Part shown: piece after piece, positions 1 through 8,191 of the stretch
Layout of the letters: each line of letters opens with the position of its first letter
How positions within the stretch are numbered: position 1 is the stretch's first letter
Assembly: GCA_016700155.1 (NCBI GenBank)
Contig: CP065001.1
Location: forward strand, 4,402,001-4,466,000
Length of the DNA: 64,000 nucleotides
Direction: 5' to 3'
DNA from: Ignavibacteriales bacterium
GTDB lineage: Bacteria > Bacteroidota > Ignavibacteria > Ignavibacteriales > Ignavibacteriaceae
Notes under the pieces: model-generated
What the model saw: the letters and a program-made list of their open reading frames with translations, nothing else
Told to the model about the DNA's origin: nothing
Database searches by the model: none
Translations under genes and position numbers: made by a program

Positions 1-1
1 A

Positions 2-250
2 AAAGCCAAAGTGTCTGGTGATTTTACACTACGCGGTGTGACTAAAGAAGTTGTAACAGAGGCGACACTCACATATCTGGATGAAAGTGAAAAAACAAAA
101 ATGAGAGCACCGGGCGACCTGCTTGGCATTCAGGCTGAGTTTGACATAAAACTTTCTGACTATGGTGTGAAGAATGATGTAATAGGAAATAAAGTCGCCG
201 ACAATATTGAGATCGATGTAAATATAGTTGGATCAAATGCTGCGAAATAG
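2..250 (+). CDS. YceI-like family protein, C-terminal fragment
   Basis: Partial gene entering from the left edge; the frame is open to base 2, so the true start lies outside. The visible 83 residues carry the pattern GDFTLRGVTKEV, then APGDLLGIQAEFDIKLSDYG and a C-terminal IEIDVNIVGSNA, which is typical of the last beta-strands of YceI-like periplasmic lipid/isoprenoid-binding lipocalin-type barrels. Family knowledge suggests a secreted or periplasmic carrier of a hydrophobic ligand, but the N-terminal signal peptide is not visible here. A strong hairpin follows the stop codon. Confidence 0.75.
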   Translation, partial: KAKVSGDFTLRGVTKEVVTEATLTYLDESEKTKMRAPGDLLGIQAEFDIKLSDYGVKNDVIGNKVADNIEIDVNIVGSNAAK

Positions 251-278
251 ATGTTAATGCCAAGACGTGATGAAAAAA

Positions 279-310
279 ATGCCGGAATAACTTCCGGCAT
301 TTTTATTTTT
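279..310 (+). terminator. Rho-independent terminator after the YceI-like gene
   Basis: A perfect 9-bp stem (ATGCCGGAA at 279-287 with TTCCGGCAT at 292-300) closes a 4-nt loop and is followed directly by a T-rich run at 301-310. It lies 29 bp after the YceI-like stop codon. Confidence 0.85.
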
Positions 311-313
311 AAA

Positions 314-347
314 AAAGATGACATCATTTCCTTAAGATGTCATCTTT
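314..347. repeat. Hairpin repeat, copy 1 of an inverted pair flanking the beta-helix gene
   Basis: Perfect 12-bp arms (AAAGATGACATC at 314-325 and GATGTCATCTTT at 336-347) around a 10-nt loop. The 28-nt core matches the reverse complement of the hairpin at 2349-2384 at 27 of 28 positions, so the two copies face each other across the 603-aa T9SS gene. Confidence 0.85.
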
Positions 348-394
348 GTTTTAATCTGCCTACTTCAGCAAAATTCCCTTAGGTACTTCTGACT

Positions 395-466
395 AAGTGA
401 TTGCATCACTTTATCATCAGCCCCGCAGAGCGGGATTTCTGCTCAAATGATTTCATCATTTGAGCA
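395..466. repeat. Cluster of three consecutive hairpins at the 3' end of the beta-helix gene
   Basis: Three perfect stem-loops in 72 bp: AAGTGAT/ATCACTT (395-401/405-411), CCCGC/GCGGG (422-426/430-434) and TGCTCAAATGA/TCATTTGAGCA (440-450/456-466). The last one includes the stop codon and final codons of the minus-strand gene ending at 456, so it may end its transcription or protect its mRNA 3' end. No long T-run follows on the minus strand, so classical termination is uncertain. Confidence 0.7.
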
Positions 467-2267
467 TCAACATTTTTTTCATATCACTGTAAACCGGTAT
501 TCTTCCCTCACCAATTACTTCTATCCTGTAAAGATATATTCCACTTGCAACGTTGCCGTAGTAGCCCGTTTCAAACTCTACATAGCCTTCAGCTTTTTTT
601 CTTTCTGTTTTATTAGGACTGAACTCTACTTCATAATATCCGGCACTTTGATATTGATTTACCAACACTCTTACAAGCTCTCCTTTTATATCATAAACCA
701 TCACCTTTACATAGCCGCCTTCTTTTAATCTGTATGGAATTGTTGTTGACGGGTTAAATGGATTTGGATAATTCTGAAGCAGCCTGAAATGCTCAACCAC
801 AACCGGAGGAGCCTCCGGTATGCCTGTTATTGTTACGTGTACTTCTTCACTTGCTGCTGACTGGTTCACTGCTGTGTCTATTGCTGTAAGCTTGTAATAA
901 TAATTACCTGAGTTTATCCTGTCAGGTACATCATCATAGTAAAATGTATCTGCAACAACAGCTATTAATTTTGTAGGGTCATAAATGAAATCAGGAACAG
1001 TATCCCTGTAAACTCTGTAACGAAATAAATCTGCTTCTGTGTTTTTATTCCATGTAAGATGAACAAGTCCAGAATCGAGAGAAGCGATTAGGTTGCGTGG
1101 AGGTTTAGGCGCAAGATCCATATAGGTGTATTTCTGTCCCAGAGGTCCTCCGAAAATTCCTATGTCGCTTCTGCTTCCGTCAACATCTAAGATGTTTGGG
1201 TTTCCTTTGTCAATTGCAGGTGAATATTTCTGAAGATGATAATCGAAATCAAGCTGTGAATTTGGTATGGTGTCCTTCACAAACATCGGATCAGCAACTA
1301 TATTACTGTCACCAAGTATTGCTGTACCTGATACTAATTCAGTGACATTCCAGAATAAATTGTAATCCGGTATTACCGTACCATTTCCTGATTGAAAACC
1401 TCTGACTACATCCTTAGCAATATTGTTTCTTATTATTGTTCTGTGTGCAGTTGAACTTCCATAAGCATTTGGTGCATTCAATGATATGTTGTTTTCTAAA
1501 TAAGCGTAATCTGTTGTTATTTGACCTACCTGAATATTTGTATTGTCGTAACCTGAAACAATATTATTCATTATCTTAATTCCCACATTATATTGAGCTC
1601 CAACTCCTCTTAAAGTATTACCTTGCTCTATTACAATATTATTTGTAAATGTTGGATTTCCGCCGAATGAAAAATATATGGGGGTGTTAATAGAATTAGA
1701 AGAAGTAATAATGTTGTTTGAATAAACAGAATTACATAGACCACTTGGGCATTCATCTCGAATTGCATAATAAAATGCATTTATTATGAAACTGGATATA
1801 TTCACTGATGAAAAATTAATATTTAAAGGAACCTCCAAACTATTTATTTTACAAAATTCAGCTATCAAATTCGAACGTCTGGTTACTATTCCATTTCTCT
1901 GTGGATTAGAAGATTTGATCGTAAAATTTTTAAATGTCGAATTATTTTCAAAAAAGTAAATTATGTCATAGCCTAATATGTTTGTTCCATCAATTATTGT
2001 ACTGTCCATACTACTACCAATAAGGTGTATTGTTCTATTTATATAAAGAGACTCGTAGTAAGTACCGTTTGCAACAATAATTGTATCATCAATCCAACTT
2101 AAATCAATAGCTTTTTGTATGCTGTCAGCCGCAGTCTCCCAGCTTGTGTAGGGCGGTGTGCTGCTGCCGGTTTTGCTGACATAGCGTGTAGTAGCGTGGG
2201 TAATGTATAATGTACAATTTATAATGTACAATGAGAGGAAAAGAAGAAGAAACTTATTTGGTTTCAT
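456..2267 (-). CDS. Secreted right-handed beta-helix protein with T9SS type A sorting domain
   Basis: 603 aa. An N-terminal signal peptide (about residues 1-25) is followed by a DUF1565/pectate-lyase-like parallel beta-helix (about 30-350), recognisable by the opening pattern TRYVSKTGSSTPPYTSWETA and by many NNI/NNIV rungs. A fibronectin type III-like module (about 385-480, PPRNLIASLDSGLVHLTW) and a C-terminal T9SS domain (from LLQNYPNPFNPSTT, about 495-603, ending in KKMLMLK) complete it. Family knowledge: such proteins are exported across the outer membrane by T9SS and bind or cleave polysaccharides; no catalytic residues could be assigned. Part of the signal peptide (IINCTLYITH) is encoded by a dispersed repeat at 2201-2233. 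Hairpins bracket the gene on both sides, so it is probably transcribed alone. Confidence 0.85.
   Translation of the reverse strand: MKPNKFLLLFLSLYIINCTLYITHATTRYVSKTGSSTPPYTSWETAADSIQKAIDLSWIDDTIIVANGTYYESLYINRTIHLIGSSMDSTIIDGTNILGYDIIYFFENNSTFKNFTIKSSNPQRNGIVTRRSNLIAEFCKINSLEVPLNINFSSVNISSFIINAFYYAIRDECPSGLCNSVYSNNIITSSNSINTPIYFSFGGNPTFTNNIVIEQGNTLRGVGAQYNVGIKIMNNIVSGYDNTNIQVGQITTDYAYLENNISLNAPNAYGSSTAHRTIIRNNIAKDVVRGFQSGNGTVIPDYNLFWNVTELVSGTAILGDSNIVADPMFVKDTIPNSQLDFDYHLQKYSPAIDKGNPNILDVDGSRSDIGIFGGPLGQKYTYMDLAPKPPRNLIASLDSGLVHLTWNKNTEADLFRYRVYRDTVPDFIYDPTKLIAVVADTFYYDDVPDRINSGNYYYKLTAIDTAVNQSAASEEVHVTITGIPEAPPVVVEHFRLLQNYPNPFNPSTTIPYRLKEGGYVKVMVYDIKGELVRVLVNQYQSAGYYEVEFSPNKTERKKAEGYVEFETGYYGNVASGIYLYRIEVIGEGRIPVYSDMKKMLMLK
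2201..2233. repeat. Solo copy of the S23-cassette end repeat, inside a signal-peptide coding region
   Basis: A 33-bp AT-rich sequence beginning TAATGTATAATGTACAAT. It matches the repeat at 24141-24173, next to the four-helix-bundle gene, at 28 of 33 positions. Here it lies within codons of the minus-strand beta-helix gene and encodes most of the h- and c-regions of its predicted signal peptide. Confidence 0.8.
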
Positions 2268-2348
2268 AAAGTTACCCGTCGGTTTTTAACCACTGGTTGT
2301 AACTTAATCTTTTATGAATTGATTTGCGAGAGGGAAAAAACGATAAGC

Positions 2349-2384
2349 CAGAGATGACATCTTAAGGAAAAGATGTCATCTCTG
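2349..2384. terminator. Hairpin after the subtilase gene, copy 2 of the inverted pair
   Basis: A perfect 15-bp stem (2349-2363 with 2370-2384) around a 6-nt loop, 11 bp downstream of the minus-strand subtilase stop. A T-rich run follows on the minus strand only after about 9 nt (2334-2340), so terminator function is plausible but not ideal. The core is the inverted twin of the hairpin at 314-347. Confidence 0.7.
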
Positions 2385-2394
2385 ATTTAAATTA

Positions 2395-5268
2395 TCACTT
2401 AAGAAGAAGCATTTTATTTATTGAAGAATTCTTAATTCCATTTACTCCCTCAGCAGTTACCCTGTAAAAATAAACACCGCTTGGTAGTGAAGAGGCATTA
2501 AATACAAACTGATGTTTACCTGCAGAATAATTTCCATTAACAGGCACCGCTACCTTTTCCCCAAGTGCATTGAATATTTCTGTCGTAACAAAAGATGAAA
2601 CAGGTAAACTGAAATTAATATTCGTTGAAGGGTTAAACGGGTTAGGATAATTCTGTGATACATTAAATTCAACAGGCACACTAACGTTATCCTCAACCGA
2701 AGTGAGTATCTGGTTGTATTTTATTTTTGAGTTATCCATCGCGGTCCGTAATTCTTCTACTGTCGGTGCTGCGGCGACTGTAAATACAACTTCAATTGAA
2801 TCTCCCGCGGCAATTGTTTTTGGACCATCAGCAACAACAAATGAAATATCGCCGGGACCCGCATTAGTCTTACTTAACCCTGTTGAAATTGCAGTCCACT
2901 TTTCGTGATCTGCAAAACCATCATAGATTCCAAAACCGCCGTCAGCGCTGTCATTCTTTATCGCATAAAAATTATATGCAGTGGAATTTATAACGCCTGC
3001 GGCTACTCTTGTATCAGGGCTTCCTGCAGGTCTGTATGCGTATCCGAATTTACCGGTATCATCCCAGCCAGCCTGGTCGGCAGTTGCGGTCGCAAAATCC
3101 CAGTCAAAGAAAAGTCCTGTATGCAGATTTGTAATATCAGTTGCGTTGTTGTTAATGATCTTATACCTAAGGATCATATAATTTTCATTTGGTGAGGATG
3201 AGTAGGAATATGAATTCAATTTAACAGTGACTCCAAGTTTATTTGATCCCGCATTGTTATCATTCACAATTGAAGAGCCCTCATAATCAGCAACCGTGCC
3301 GGGTATGTGCAGAATAAATGGCTGAACAATAGCAAAGTCATTATTCTGTATACTTTGATTCGATCCTCTCGCCGCATCTGAAATTGTTGTGTTTGATGTA
3401 CCGAGAATTAATGCGCCTTCAAATAAAAGATTATCTCCGCCCTGGTATGAAAACCCGTTCCCCTGAGCATTGGTTGGATAATCATTGTATCCCAAAGTAC
3501 CTTTACTGGTAATTGTCATTGCAACATCGTTGCCTGATTGTGTTCCGTAAGTTGGATTGCCGATTGTGCTTATCCATTGATAATCACTGTAGCTTCCGTC
3601 ATTGTACATCAGTAAGAAATCAAGTTTTGCGTTTGCAGGGACAGACGCATTCAATGTAAAAGTAAATCTTGATGAACTGTTATTAAACTCACCCATTGTC
3701 GGAACACTACCGGCAGAAAAATTTCCGCTTACAATTGATGAATAAGAATTTTTCAACTGAAGTGTTACAGAAAGATTAGATGTCGCACTGAGATAGTTAA
3801 TAAAATTCACATCAACAACTATAGTTTCATTTGCCTGGAATATTCCGTCACCGTTGCCGTAAGGTGCTTCATCGGAAAAAGCAACATCAGTTGCTCTTAC
3901 AGAGATGGGCGTTTCTGCCGTTAACGAAGTCAAAGCATTTATTCTGCCTTTACCTATTTTATACTGGAGCGACGGACTGTTCAATGCATCAATGTTATCA
4001 GAAGTCACCCTGATCCTTTCTCCGATTTGTAAGGGTGTGTATGAAGGAAACTCTGCTGCAACTAGTGCAGCAAGTCCTGCGGTAAGCGGCGATGCCATAG
4101 ATGTACCGCTTATAAAAGTGTAAGTATCATTCTGCCAGGTAGAATAAATTGTCGAACCCGGTGCCGAAACGTCGACGGTAGTTCCATAAGTTGAGAATGA
4201 AGATTTTATATCGCCTGATGTTGTTGAGGCGACTGAAAGAACATTGTCATATCCTGATGGAAAGTGTGAGCTTTCACCACCGGAGTTTCCCGCAGCAGCA
4301 ACGACTAATGCACCGTTACTTGTTGCATAATTCACAATCTCCTGTCCGAAAATTGAATACCCGCTTCCTCCCCAGCTGCAGTTTATTATTTTAGCGCCGT
4401 TATCAACCGCGTATACAATTCCTTCATAACCAAAAAGAACGGATGGACCATTCGGACCTCGTACATCATCACGAATAGTTTTTATCGCCATCAATCTTGA
4501 TTTGAATCCAATACTTGCAATACCTATTCCGTTATTGGTAACTGCGGAAGAAATTCCTGCAACGTGAGTTCCGTGATCAGGACGATCTTCCATCGGATTA
4601 TTATCAGGTGTTCCTGTCAGTCCGCCAAAATCCCATCCGCGTATATCATCAATAAAACCATTGTTATCATCATCAATTCCGTTTCCGGGTATTTCATCCC
4701 AATTACGCCAGATGTTTGCGGCAAGATCGGGGTGATCCCAGTCAACACCTGTATCAACAATTCCGATAACAACAGAAGTATCACCCTGTGTTACATCCCA
4801 TGCAAGTGATGCCTGTATCTTTGAAAGGTTATACATTGATGCGTACTCAGGATCATTCGGAATGAAATCAAGTTCATAAACAAATTTTGGTTCAGCCCAT
4901 TCAACATCACTTAGATTTTTTATTTTGGATGATACATAAAACGGATCAGTGTCTGATTCAAAAGTTATAATCACTATCCGGTCTAATCCGAATTCTCTTT
5001 CCGTAAGCTTTTGATTAAATATTGAGCGTGATGCAGTTACATTGAATTGAGATAAAACCTTCTTCAATTCACCGGGCAGATCGGTTGTACTTTTTATTCC
5101 ATTTGAAGGAAGATGTTTCAATTTAAATACTAATGTATTTGAGAGATATGATACATCGCCGTTTTTAATTACAGACGGAATTAGAGTCTGGGAGTTAAAT
5201 CCCATTCCGAATAAAACTACGACAAGAAGGATAAAAATTCCCGGCAAAATCTTTTTCAGGCTTAACAT
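2395..5268 (-). CDS. Subtilisin-like S8 serine protease with T9SS type A sorting domain
   Basis: 957 aa. An N-terminal hydrophobic segment (residues 5-25) serves as signal peptide, followed by an I9-like propeptide region (about 40-135). The catalytic domain shows all S8 signatures: Asp172 in GIVDTGVDWDHP, His232 in DHGTHVAGIS, oxyanion Asn328 in AAAGNSG and Ser390 in SGTSMASP. An Asp/Asn-rich insertion (about 196-212, GIDDDNNGFIDDIRGWDF) is typical of T9SS-exported subtilases and probably binds calcium. Beta-rich modules fill about 460-850, and a C-terminal sorting domain with NYPNPFNPSTNINF ends in KMLLLK. Expected to be a secreted or surface-anchored protease. It is divergent from arsR, with a 174-bp shared intergenic region. 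Confidence 0.93.
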   Translation of the reverse strand: MLSLKKILPGIFILLVVVLFGMGFNSQTLIPSVIKNGDVSYLSNTLVFKLKHLPSNGIKSTTDLPGELKKVLSQFNVTASRSIFNQKLTEREFGLDRIVIITFESDTDPFYVSSKIKNLSDVEWAEPKFVYELDFIPNDPEYASMYNLSKIQASLAWDVTQGDTSVVIGIVDTGVDWDHPDLAANIWRNWDEIPGNGIDDDNNGFIDDIRGWDFGGLTGTPDNNPMEDRPDHGTHVAGISSAVTNNGIGIASIGFKSRLMAIKTIRDDVRGPNGPSVLFGYEGIVYAVDNGAKIINCSWGGSGYSIFGQEIVNYATSNGALVVAAAGNSGGESSHFPSGYDNVLSVASTTSGDIKSSFSTYGTTVDVSAPGSTIYSTWQNDTYTFISGTSMASPLTAGLAALVAAEFPSYTPLQIGERIRVTSDNIDALNSPSLQYKIGKGRINALTSLTAETPISVRATDVAFSDEAPYGNGDGIFQANETIVVDVNFINYLSATSNLSVTLQLKNSYSSIVSGNFSAGSVPTMGEFNNSSSRFTFTLNASVPANAKLDFLLMYNDGSYSDYQWISTIGNPTYGTQSGNDVAMTITSKGTLGYNDYPTNAQGNGFSYQGGDNLLFEGALILGTSNTTISDAARGSNQSIQNNDFAIVQPFILHIPGTVADYEGSSIVNDNNAGSNKLGVTVKLNSYSYSSSPNENYMILRYKIINNNATDITNLHTGLFFDWDFATATADQAGWDDTGKFGYAYRPAGSPDTRVAAGVINSTAYNFYAIKNDSADGGFGIYDGFADHEKWTAISTGLSKTNAGPGDISFVVADGPKTIAAGDSIEVVFTVAAAPTVEELRTAMDNSKIKYNQILTSVEDNVSVPVEFNVSQNYPNPFNPSTNINFSLPVSSFVTTEIFNALGEKVAVPVNGNYSAGKHQFVFNASSLPSGVYFYRVTAEGVNGIKNSSINKMLLLK

Positions 5269-5381
5269 TATTACCTCGGTTAAAGTTTGATGTGAATTGG
5301 CGGGTAAATATTGGGATATAGTTTTTTAATTGCAAGAATGAATTCACACATAAGTGTTTTCAACCATTCATAAAGTTTTTA

Positions 5382-5412
5382 TTTGCCAAATTAGAATCTT
5401 ATCGTATATTTA
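5382..5412 (+). promoter_or_regulatory. Bacteroidota-type promoter of the ars operon
   Basis: A TTTG element at 5382-5385 and TATATTTA at 5405-5412 are separated by 19 bp, matching the Bacteroidota sigma-A pattern TTTG-N19-TAnnTTTG except for the last base. It sits 31 bp before the arsR start. The -7 element is inside the palindrome at 5399-5418, so a bound repressor would block it. Confidence 0.6.
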
Positions 5413-5418
5413 CGATAA
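5399..5418. promoter_or_regulatory. Putative ArsR operator
   Basis: A perfect 8-bp inverted repeat with a 4-bp spacer (TTATCGTA, TATT, TACGATAA) lies 25 bp upstream of arsR. Size and position fit ArsR/SmtB-family operators, which release the repressor on arsenite binding. Assignment is by position and symmetry only. Confidence 0.65.
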
Positions 5419-5442
5419 ACAATAAGGGAATTAATAATCGCA

Positions 5443-5760
5443 ATGGCTTTCTCTAAAAAAAATGAATTTTCAAACGATGAGATATGGCTTGCCGATATTG
5501 CAAAAGCCTTATCACATCCTGCGCGGATAAGCATTCTTAAAATACTTACGGATATGAATGTGTGTATGTGCGGAGATATTGTTGAACAGCTTCCTCTTTC
5601 GCAGTCAACTGTATCTCAGCATCTTAAGGAACTAAAACGCGTCGGACTTATACAGGGCGATATTGACGGACCCAAAGTCTGCTACTGCGTTAACAATAAA
5701 ACACTTGTTAAGGCAAAAAAAGAATTAGATAAACTATTTTCAAAAGTATGTGTGTGTTAA
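5443..5760 (+). CDS. arsR: ArsR-family arsenic-responsive repressor
   Basis: 105 aa, usual length for the family. A winged helix-turn-helix covers most of the protein: KALSHPARISILKIL, then the recognition-helix region LPLSQSTVSQHLKELKRVGL and the wing GDIDGPKVCYCVNNKT. Cysteine pairs that could hold As(III) are Cys41/Cys43 (VCMCGD), Cys80/Cys82 and a C-terminal Cys103/Cys105; the first pair lies at the alpha-3 position used by classical ArsR. It is the first gene of arsR-arsM-arsC-acr3 and probably represses the operon through the palindrome overlapping its promoter. No strong Shine-Dalgarno is visible upstream. Confidence 0.92.
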   Translation: MAFSKKNEFSNDEIWLADIAKALSHPARISILKILTDMNVCMCGDIVEQLPLSQSTVSQHLKELKRVGLIQGDIDGPKVCYCVNNKTLVKAKKELDKLFSKVCVC

Positions 5761-5775
5761 ACAAAGGAGTAAAAA

Positions 5776-6573
5776 ATGGAAAACGAAAAAAACATCAAAG
5801 AAGTTGTAAAACAGAAGTATGGAGAAATTGCTGTGCTGAATAATACCAGCGGATGCTGCGGATCATCTGAAAACAAGATAGTCGGCTACACAATTATGAA
5901 GGATGAATACCATCACCTTGACGGCTACGTTGCAGATGCTGATCTGGGACTCGGCTGCGGGCTTCCCACTGAGCATGCCGGAATTAAAAAAGGAGATACC
6001 GTTGTTGATCTTGGCTCGGGTGCGGGTAATGACGTGTTCATTGCGCGTGCTATTGCCGGTGATGAAGGAAAGGTTGTAGGAGTTGACTTCACCGAGCCGA
6101 TGATAAACAAAGCAAACACCAATAATGAAAAGATGGGTTACAAAAATGTTGAGTTCAGGCTTGGTGAAATTGAAAATCTTCCGCTTGAGAATAACTTCGC
6201 CGATGTTATTGTCAGCAACTGCGTCCTCAATCTTGTTCCCGATAAAGTAAAAGCATTTGCAGAAATATACCGTGTTCTTAAACCCGGCGCGCACTTTTGT
6301 GTTTCCGATATTGTGATAAAAGGTGAACTGAATCCCGAATTAAAAAAATCCGCGGAGATGTATGCAGGCTGTGTTGCTGGCGCGCTTCAGCAGGATGAAT
6401 ATATGGGAGTGATCGAACAAACAGGATTTGAGAAAGTTGAAGTTAAAAGAACAAAGGTGATAGAACTGCCGGATGATATACTCCTGCAATATCTTGACGA
6501 AAAAGGAATTGAACTGTTCAAACAAAGAGTTGAAGGAATATTCAGTATAACGGTTGTGGGATACAAACCATAA
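5776..6573 (+). CDS. arsM: Arsenite S-adenosylmethionine methyltransferase ArsM
   Basis: 265 aa. Methylates As(III) using S-adenosylmethionine, giving methylated arsenicals. Motif I of the Rossmann fold is VVDLGSGAGNDVFIA (about 76-90), with an acidic VGVDFTEPMI following. Conserved cysteines are visible at Cys61 (GLGCGLP), Cys149 (SNCVLNL) and Cys199 (YAGCVAG), equivalent to the three that bind arsenite and resolve the disulfide in characterised ArsM proteins; an extra CC pair sits at 27-28. A good Shine-Dalgarno (AAAGGAG) lies 7 nt upstream, and the arsC start codon follows the stop immediately. Cytoplasmic. Confidence 0.93.
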   Translation: MENEKNIKEVVKQKYGEIAVLNNTSGCCGSSENKIVGYTIMKDEYHHLDGYVADADLGLGCGLPTEHAGIKKGDTVVDLGSGAGNDVFIARAIAGDEGKVVGVDFTEPMINKANTNNEKMGYKNVEFRLGEIENLPLENNFADVIVSNCVLNLVPDKVKAFAEIYRVLKPGAHFCVSDIVIKGELNPELKKSAEMYAGCVAGALQQDEYMGVIEQTGFEKVEVKRTKVIELPDDILLQYLDEKGIELFKQRVEGIFSITVVGYKP

Positions 6574-7002
6574 ATGAAAAAGAGAATACTCATACTCTGC
6601 ACAGGCAATAGCTGCCGAAGCCAGATGGCTGAAGGTTATCTGAAAAACTTAGACAGTGAACTTGAAGTTTTTTCGGCGGGAACAAAACCTGCATCACAGG
6701 TTAATAAGTATGCTGTTAAAGCAATGAACGAAAAAGGTATAGATATAAGCGGCGGCGTTCCCGAAGATGTAGAGAAGTATCTCAATCACTCTTTTGATTA
6801 TGTGGTAACTGTTTGTGACAATGCAAAAGAAACCTGTCCTGTTTTTACGGGACAGGTTAAACACCGCGTCCACATCGGGTTTGATGATCCTGCCGATGCT
6901 GTTGGAAGAGAAGATGAAGTGATGCCTGTTTACAGGAGAGTCCGTGATGAAATATTTTTTGAGTTCGGAAAATTTTATAACAATGTAATTGCTGTTTCCT
7001 GA
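6574..7002 (+). CDS. arsC: Arsenate reductase, low-molecular-weight phosphatase type
   Basis: 142 aa. Reduces As(V) to As(III), probably with thioredoxin as reductant. The P-loop CTGNSCRS gives Cys9, Cys14 and Arg15, and the redox cascade cysteines Cys81 and Cys88 appear in VCDNAKETCPVF; this set corresponds to Cys10/15/82/89 of the Staphylococcus/Bacillus thioredoxin-coupled enzyme. The start codon abuts the arsM stop and the stop overlaps the acr3 start (TGATG), so translation is probably coupled. Confidence 0.94.
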   Translation: MKKRILILCTGNSCRSQMAEGYLKNLDSELEVFSAGTKPASQVNKYAVKAMNEKGIDISGGVPEDVEKYLNHSFDYVVTVCDNAKETCPVFTGQVKHRVHIGFDDPADAVGREDEVMPVYRRVRDEIFFEFGKFYNNVIAVS

Positions 7003-8039
7003 TGCCGCCGTCAAAAGTAAAATTAAAACTGCTTGACCGTTACCTCACACTATGGATATTCCTCGCGATGTTCATCGGTGTGTTTTCAGGAAAAATATTT
7101 CCCGGCATATCAACATTCTGGAACAACTTTCAATCCGGCACAACCAACATACCCATAGCCGCCGGACTTATACTTATGATGTACCCTCCGCTTGCAAAAG
7201 TACGTTACGAAGAAATGAGTGATGTGTTCAGGGATGTGAAGATACTTACACTTTCGCTTATACAGAACTGGGTGATAGGTCCGTTGCTTATGTTCGTGCT
7301 TGCGATTGTATTTCTCAGTTCATATCCCGAGTATATGGCGGGACTGATACTCATCGGGCTTGCGCGGTGCATTGCAATGGTGATAGTATGGAATGATCTT
7401 GCCGGCGGTGACAGGGAATACGCCGCAGGACTGGTTGCGTTCAATTCAGTTTTCCAGATGCTTTTCTTTTCGGGTTATGCTTATTTGTTTCTTACTGTTC
7501 TGCCGGGAGTATTTGGATTGGAAACATTCGCAGTTAACATAAGCATAATGCAGATTGCCGAAAGCGTTCTTATCTATCTCGGCATACCTTTCTTTGCGGG
7601 AATGATAACAAGGTTTGTTCTTATACGTTTAAAAGGAAGAGAATGGTATGAAAGAAAATTTATTCCGAAGATAAGTCCTGTTACACTGATAGCGCTGCTG
7701 TTTACAATCTTTGTAATGTTCTCACTTAAAGGTGAAATATTTTTAGAAATCCCGGGCGATGTACTTCTTATAGCAATACCTCTCGTTCTTTATTTTGTAA
7801 TTATGTTCTTTGCTTCGTTTTATCTCAGCAAAAAAGCGGGTGCTGATTATAAAAGATCCGCGACACTTTCATTCACCGCGGCGAGTAATAATTTTGAACT
7901 GGCGATTGCGGTCGCGATTGCTGTGTTCGGGATAAATTCCGGCGAGGCATTTGCGGCGGTTGTTGGTCCGCTAGTGGAAGTGCCGGTGTTAATAAGTCTT
8001 GTTAACGCGGCGCTGTGGATGAAGAGAAAATACTTTTAA
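7002..8039 (+). CDS. acr3: ACR3-family arsenite efflux permease
   Basis: 345 aa with about ten hydrophobic membrane segments, the usual ACR3 size. It exports As(III) produced by ArsC. The signature around TM4, LARCIAMVIVWNDLAGG, supplies the conserved Cys123; the conserved acidic residue near TM9 is Glu299 in AASNNFELAI. The start codon overlaps the arsC stop by one base. No separate ATPase (arsA) is present, so transport is expected to be driven by the proton motive force. Last gene of the operon; it is followed by a TCCGCC-ACA-GGCGGA hairpin. Confidence 0.94.
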   Translation: MPPSKVKLKLLDRYLTLWIFLAMFIGVFSGKIFPGISTFWNNFQSGTTNIPIAAGLILMMYPPLAKVRYEEMSDVFRDVKILTLSLIQNWVIGPLLMFVLAIVFLSSYPEYMAGLILIGLARCIAMVIVWNDLAGGDREYAAGLVAFNSVFQMLFFSGYAYLFLTVLPGVFGLETFAVNISIMQIAESVLIYLGIPFFAGMITRFVLIRLKGREWYERKFIPKISPVTLIALLFTIFVMFSLKGEIFLEIPGDVLLIAIPLVLYFVIMFFASFYLSKKAGADYKRSATLSFTAASNNFELAIAVAIAVFGINSGEAFAAVVGPLVEVPVLISLVNAALWMKRKYF

Positions 8040-8042
8040 GTT

Positions 8043-8075
8043 AGTTGAGAGTTCCGCCACAGGCGGACAGGTATG
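8043..8075. repeat. 33-bp direct repeat, copy 1
   Basis: Identical over 33 bp to 9677-9709 and in the same orientation. It contains the hairpin TCCGCC-ACA-GGCGGA (8053-8067). The copies are 1634 bp apart and bracket the repeat-rich patch and the orphan gene. It looks like an interspersed element rather than a unique site. Confidence 0.85.
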
Positions 8076-8191
8076 TGTTAAAAGTTATGAATCGGGGAAT
8101 GACAAAAGAACTTCCTAAATCCTAATAGTAGCAAAGAGAAATAAAAACCTAAAAAGACCAGGCGGGGATGCTGCATTGTGTGATGACGTTA

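Noticed and set aside
447..728. Plus-strand 93-codon frame opposite the beta-helix gene
   Set aside because: It is antisense to the well-supported T9SS sorting domain and has no ribosome site.
5863..6294. Minus-strand 143-codon frame opposite arsM
   Set aside because: It overlaps the conserved methyltransferase core and shows no family pattern.
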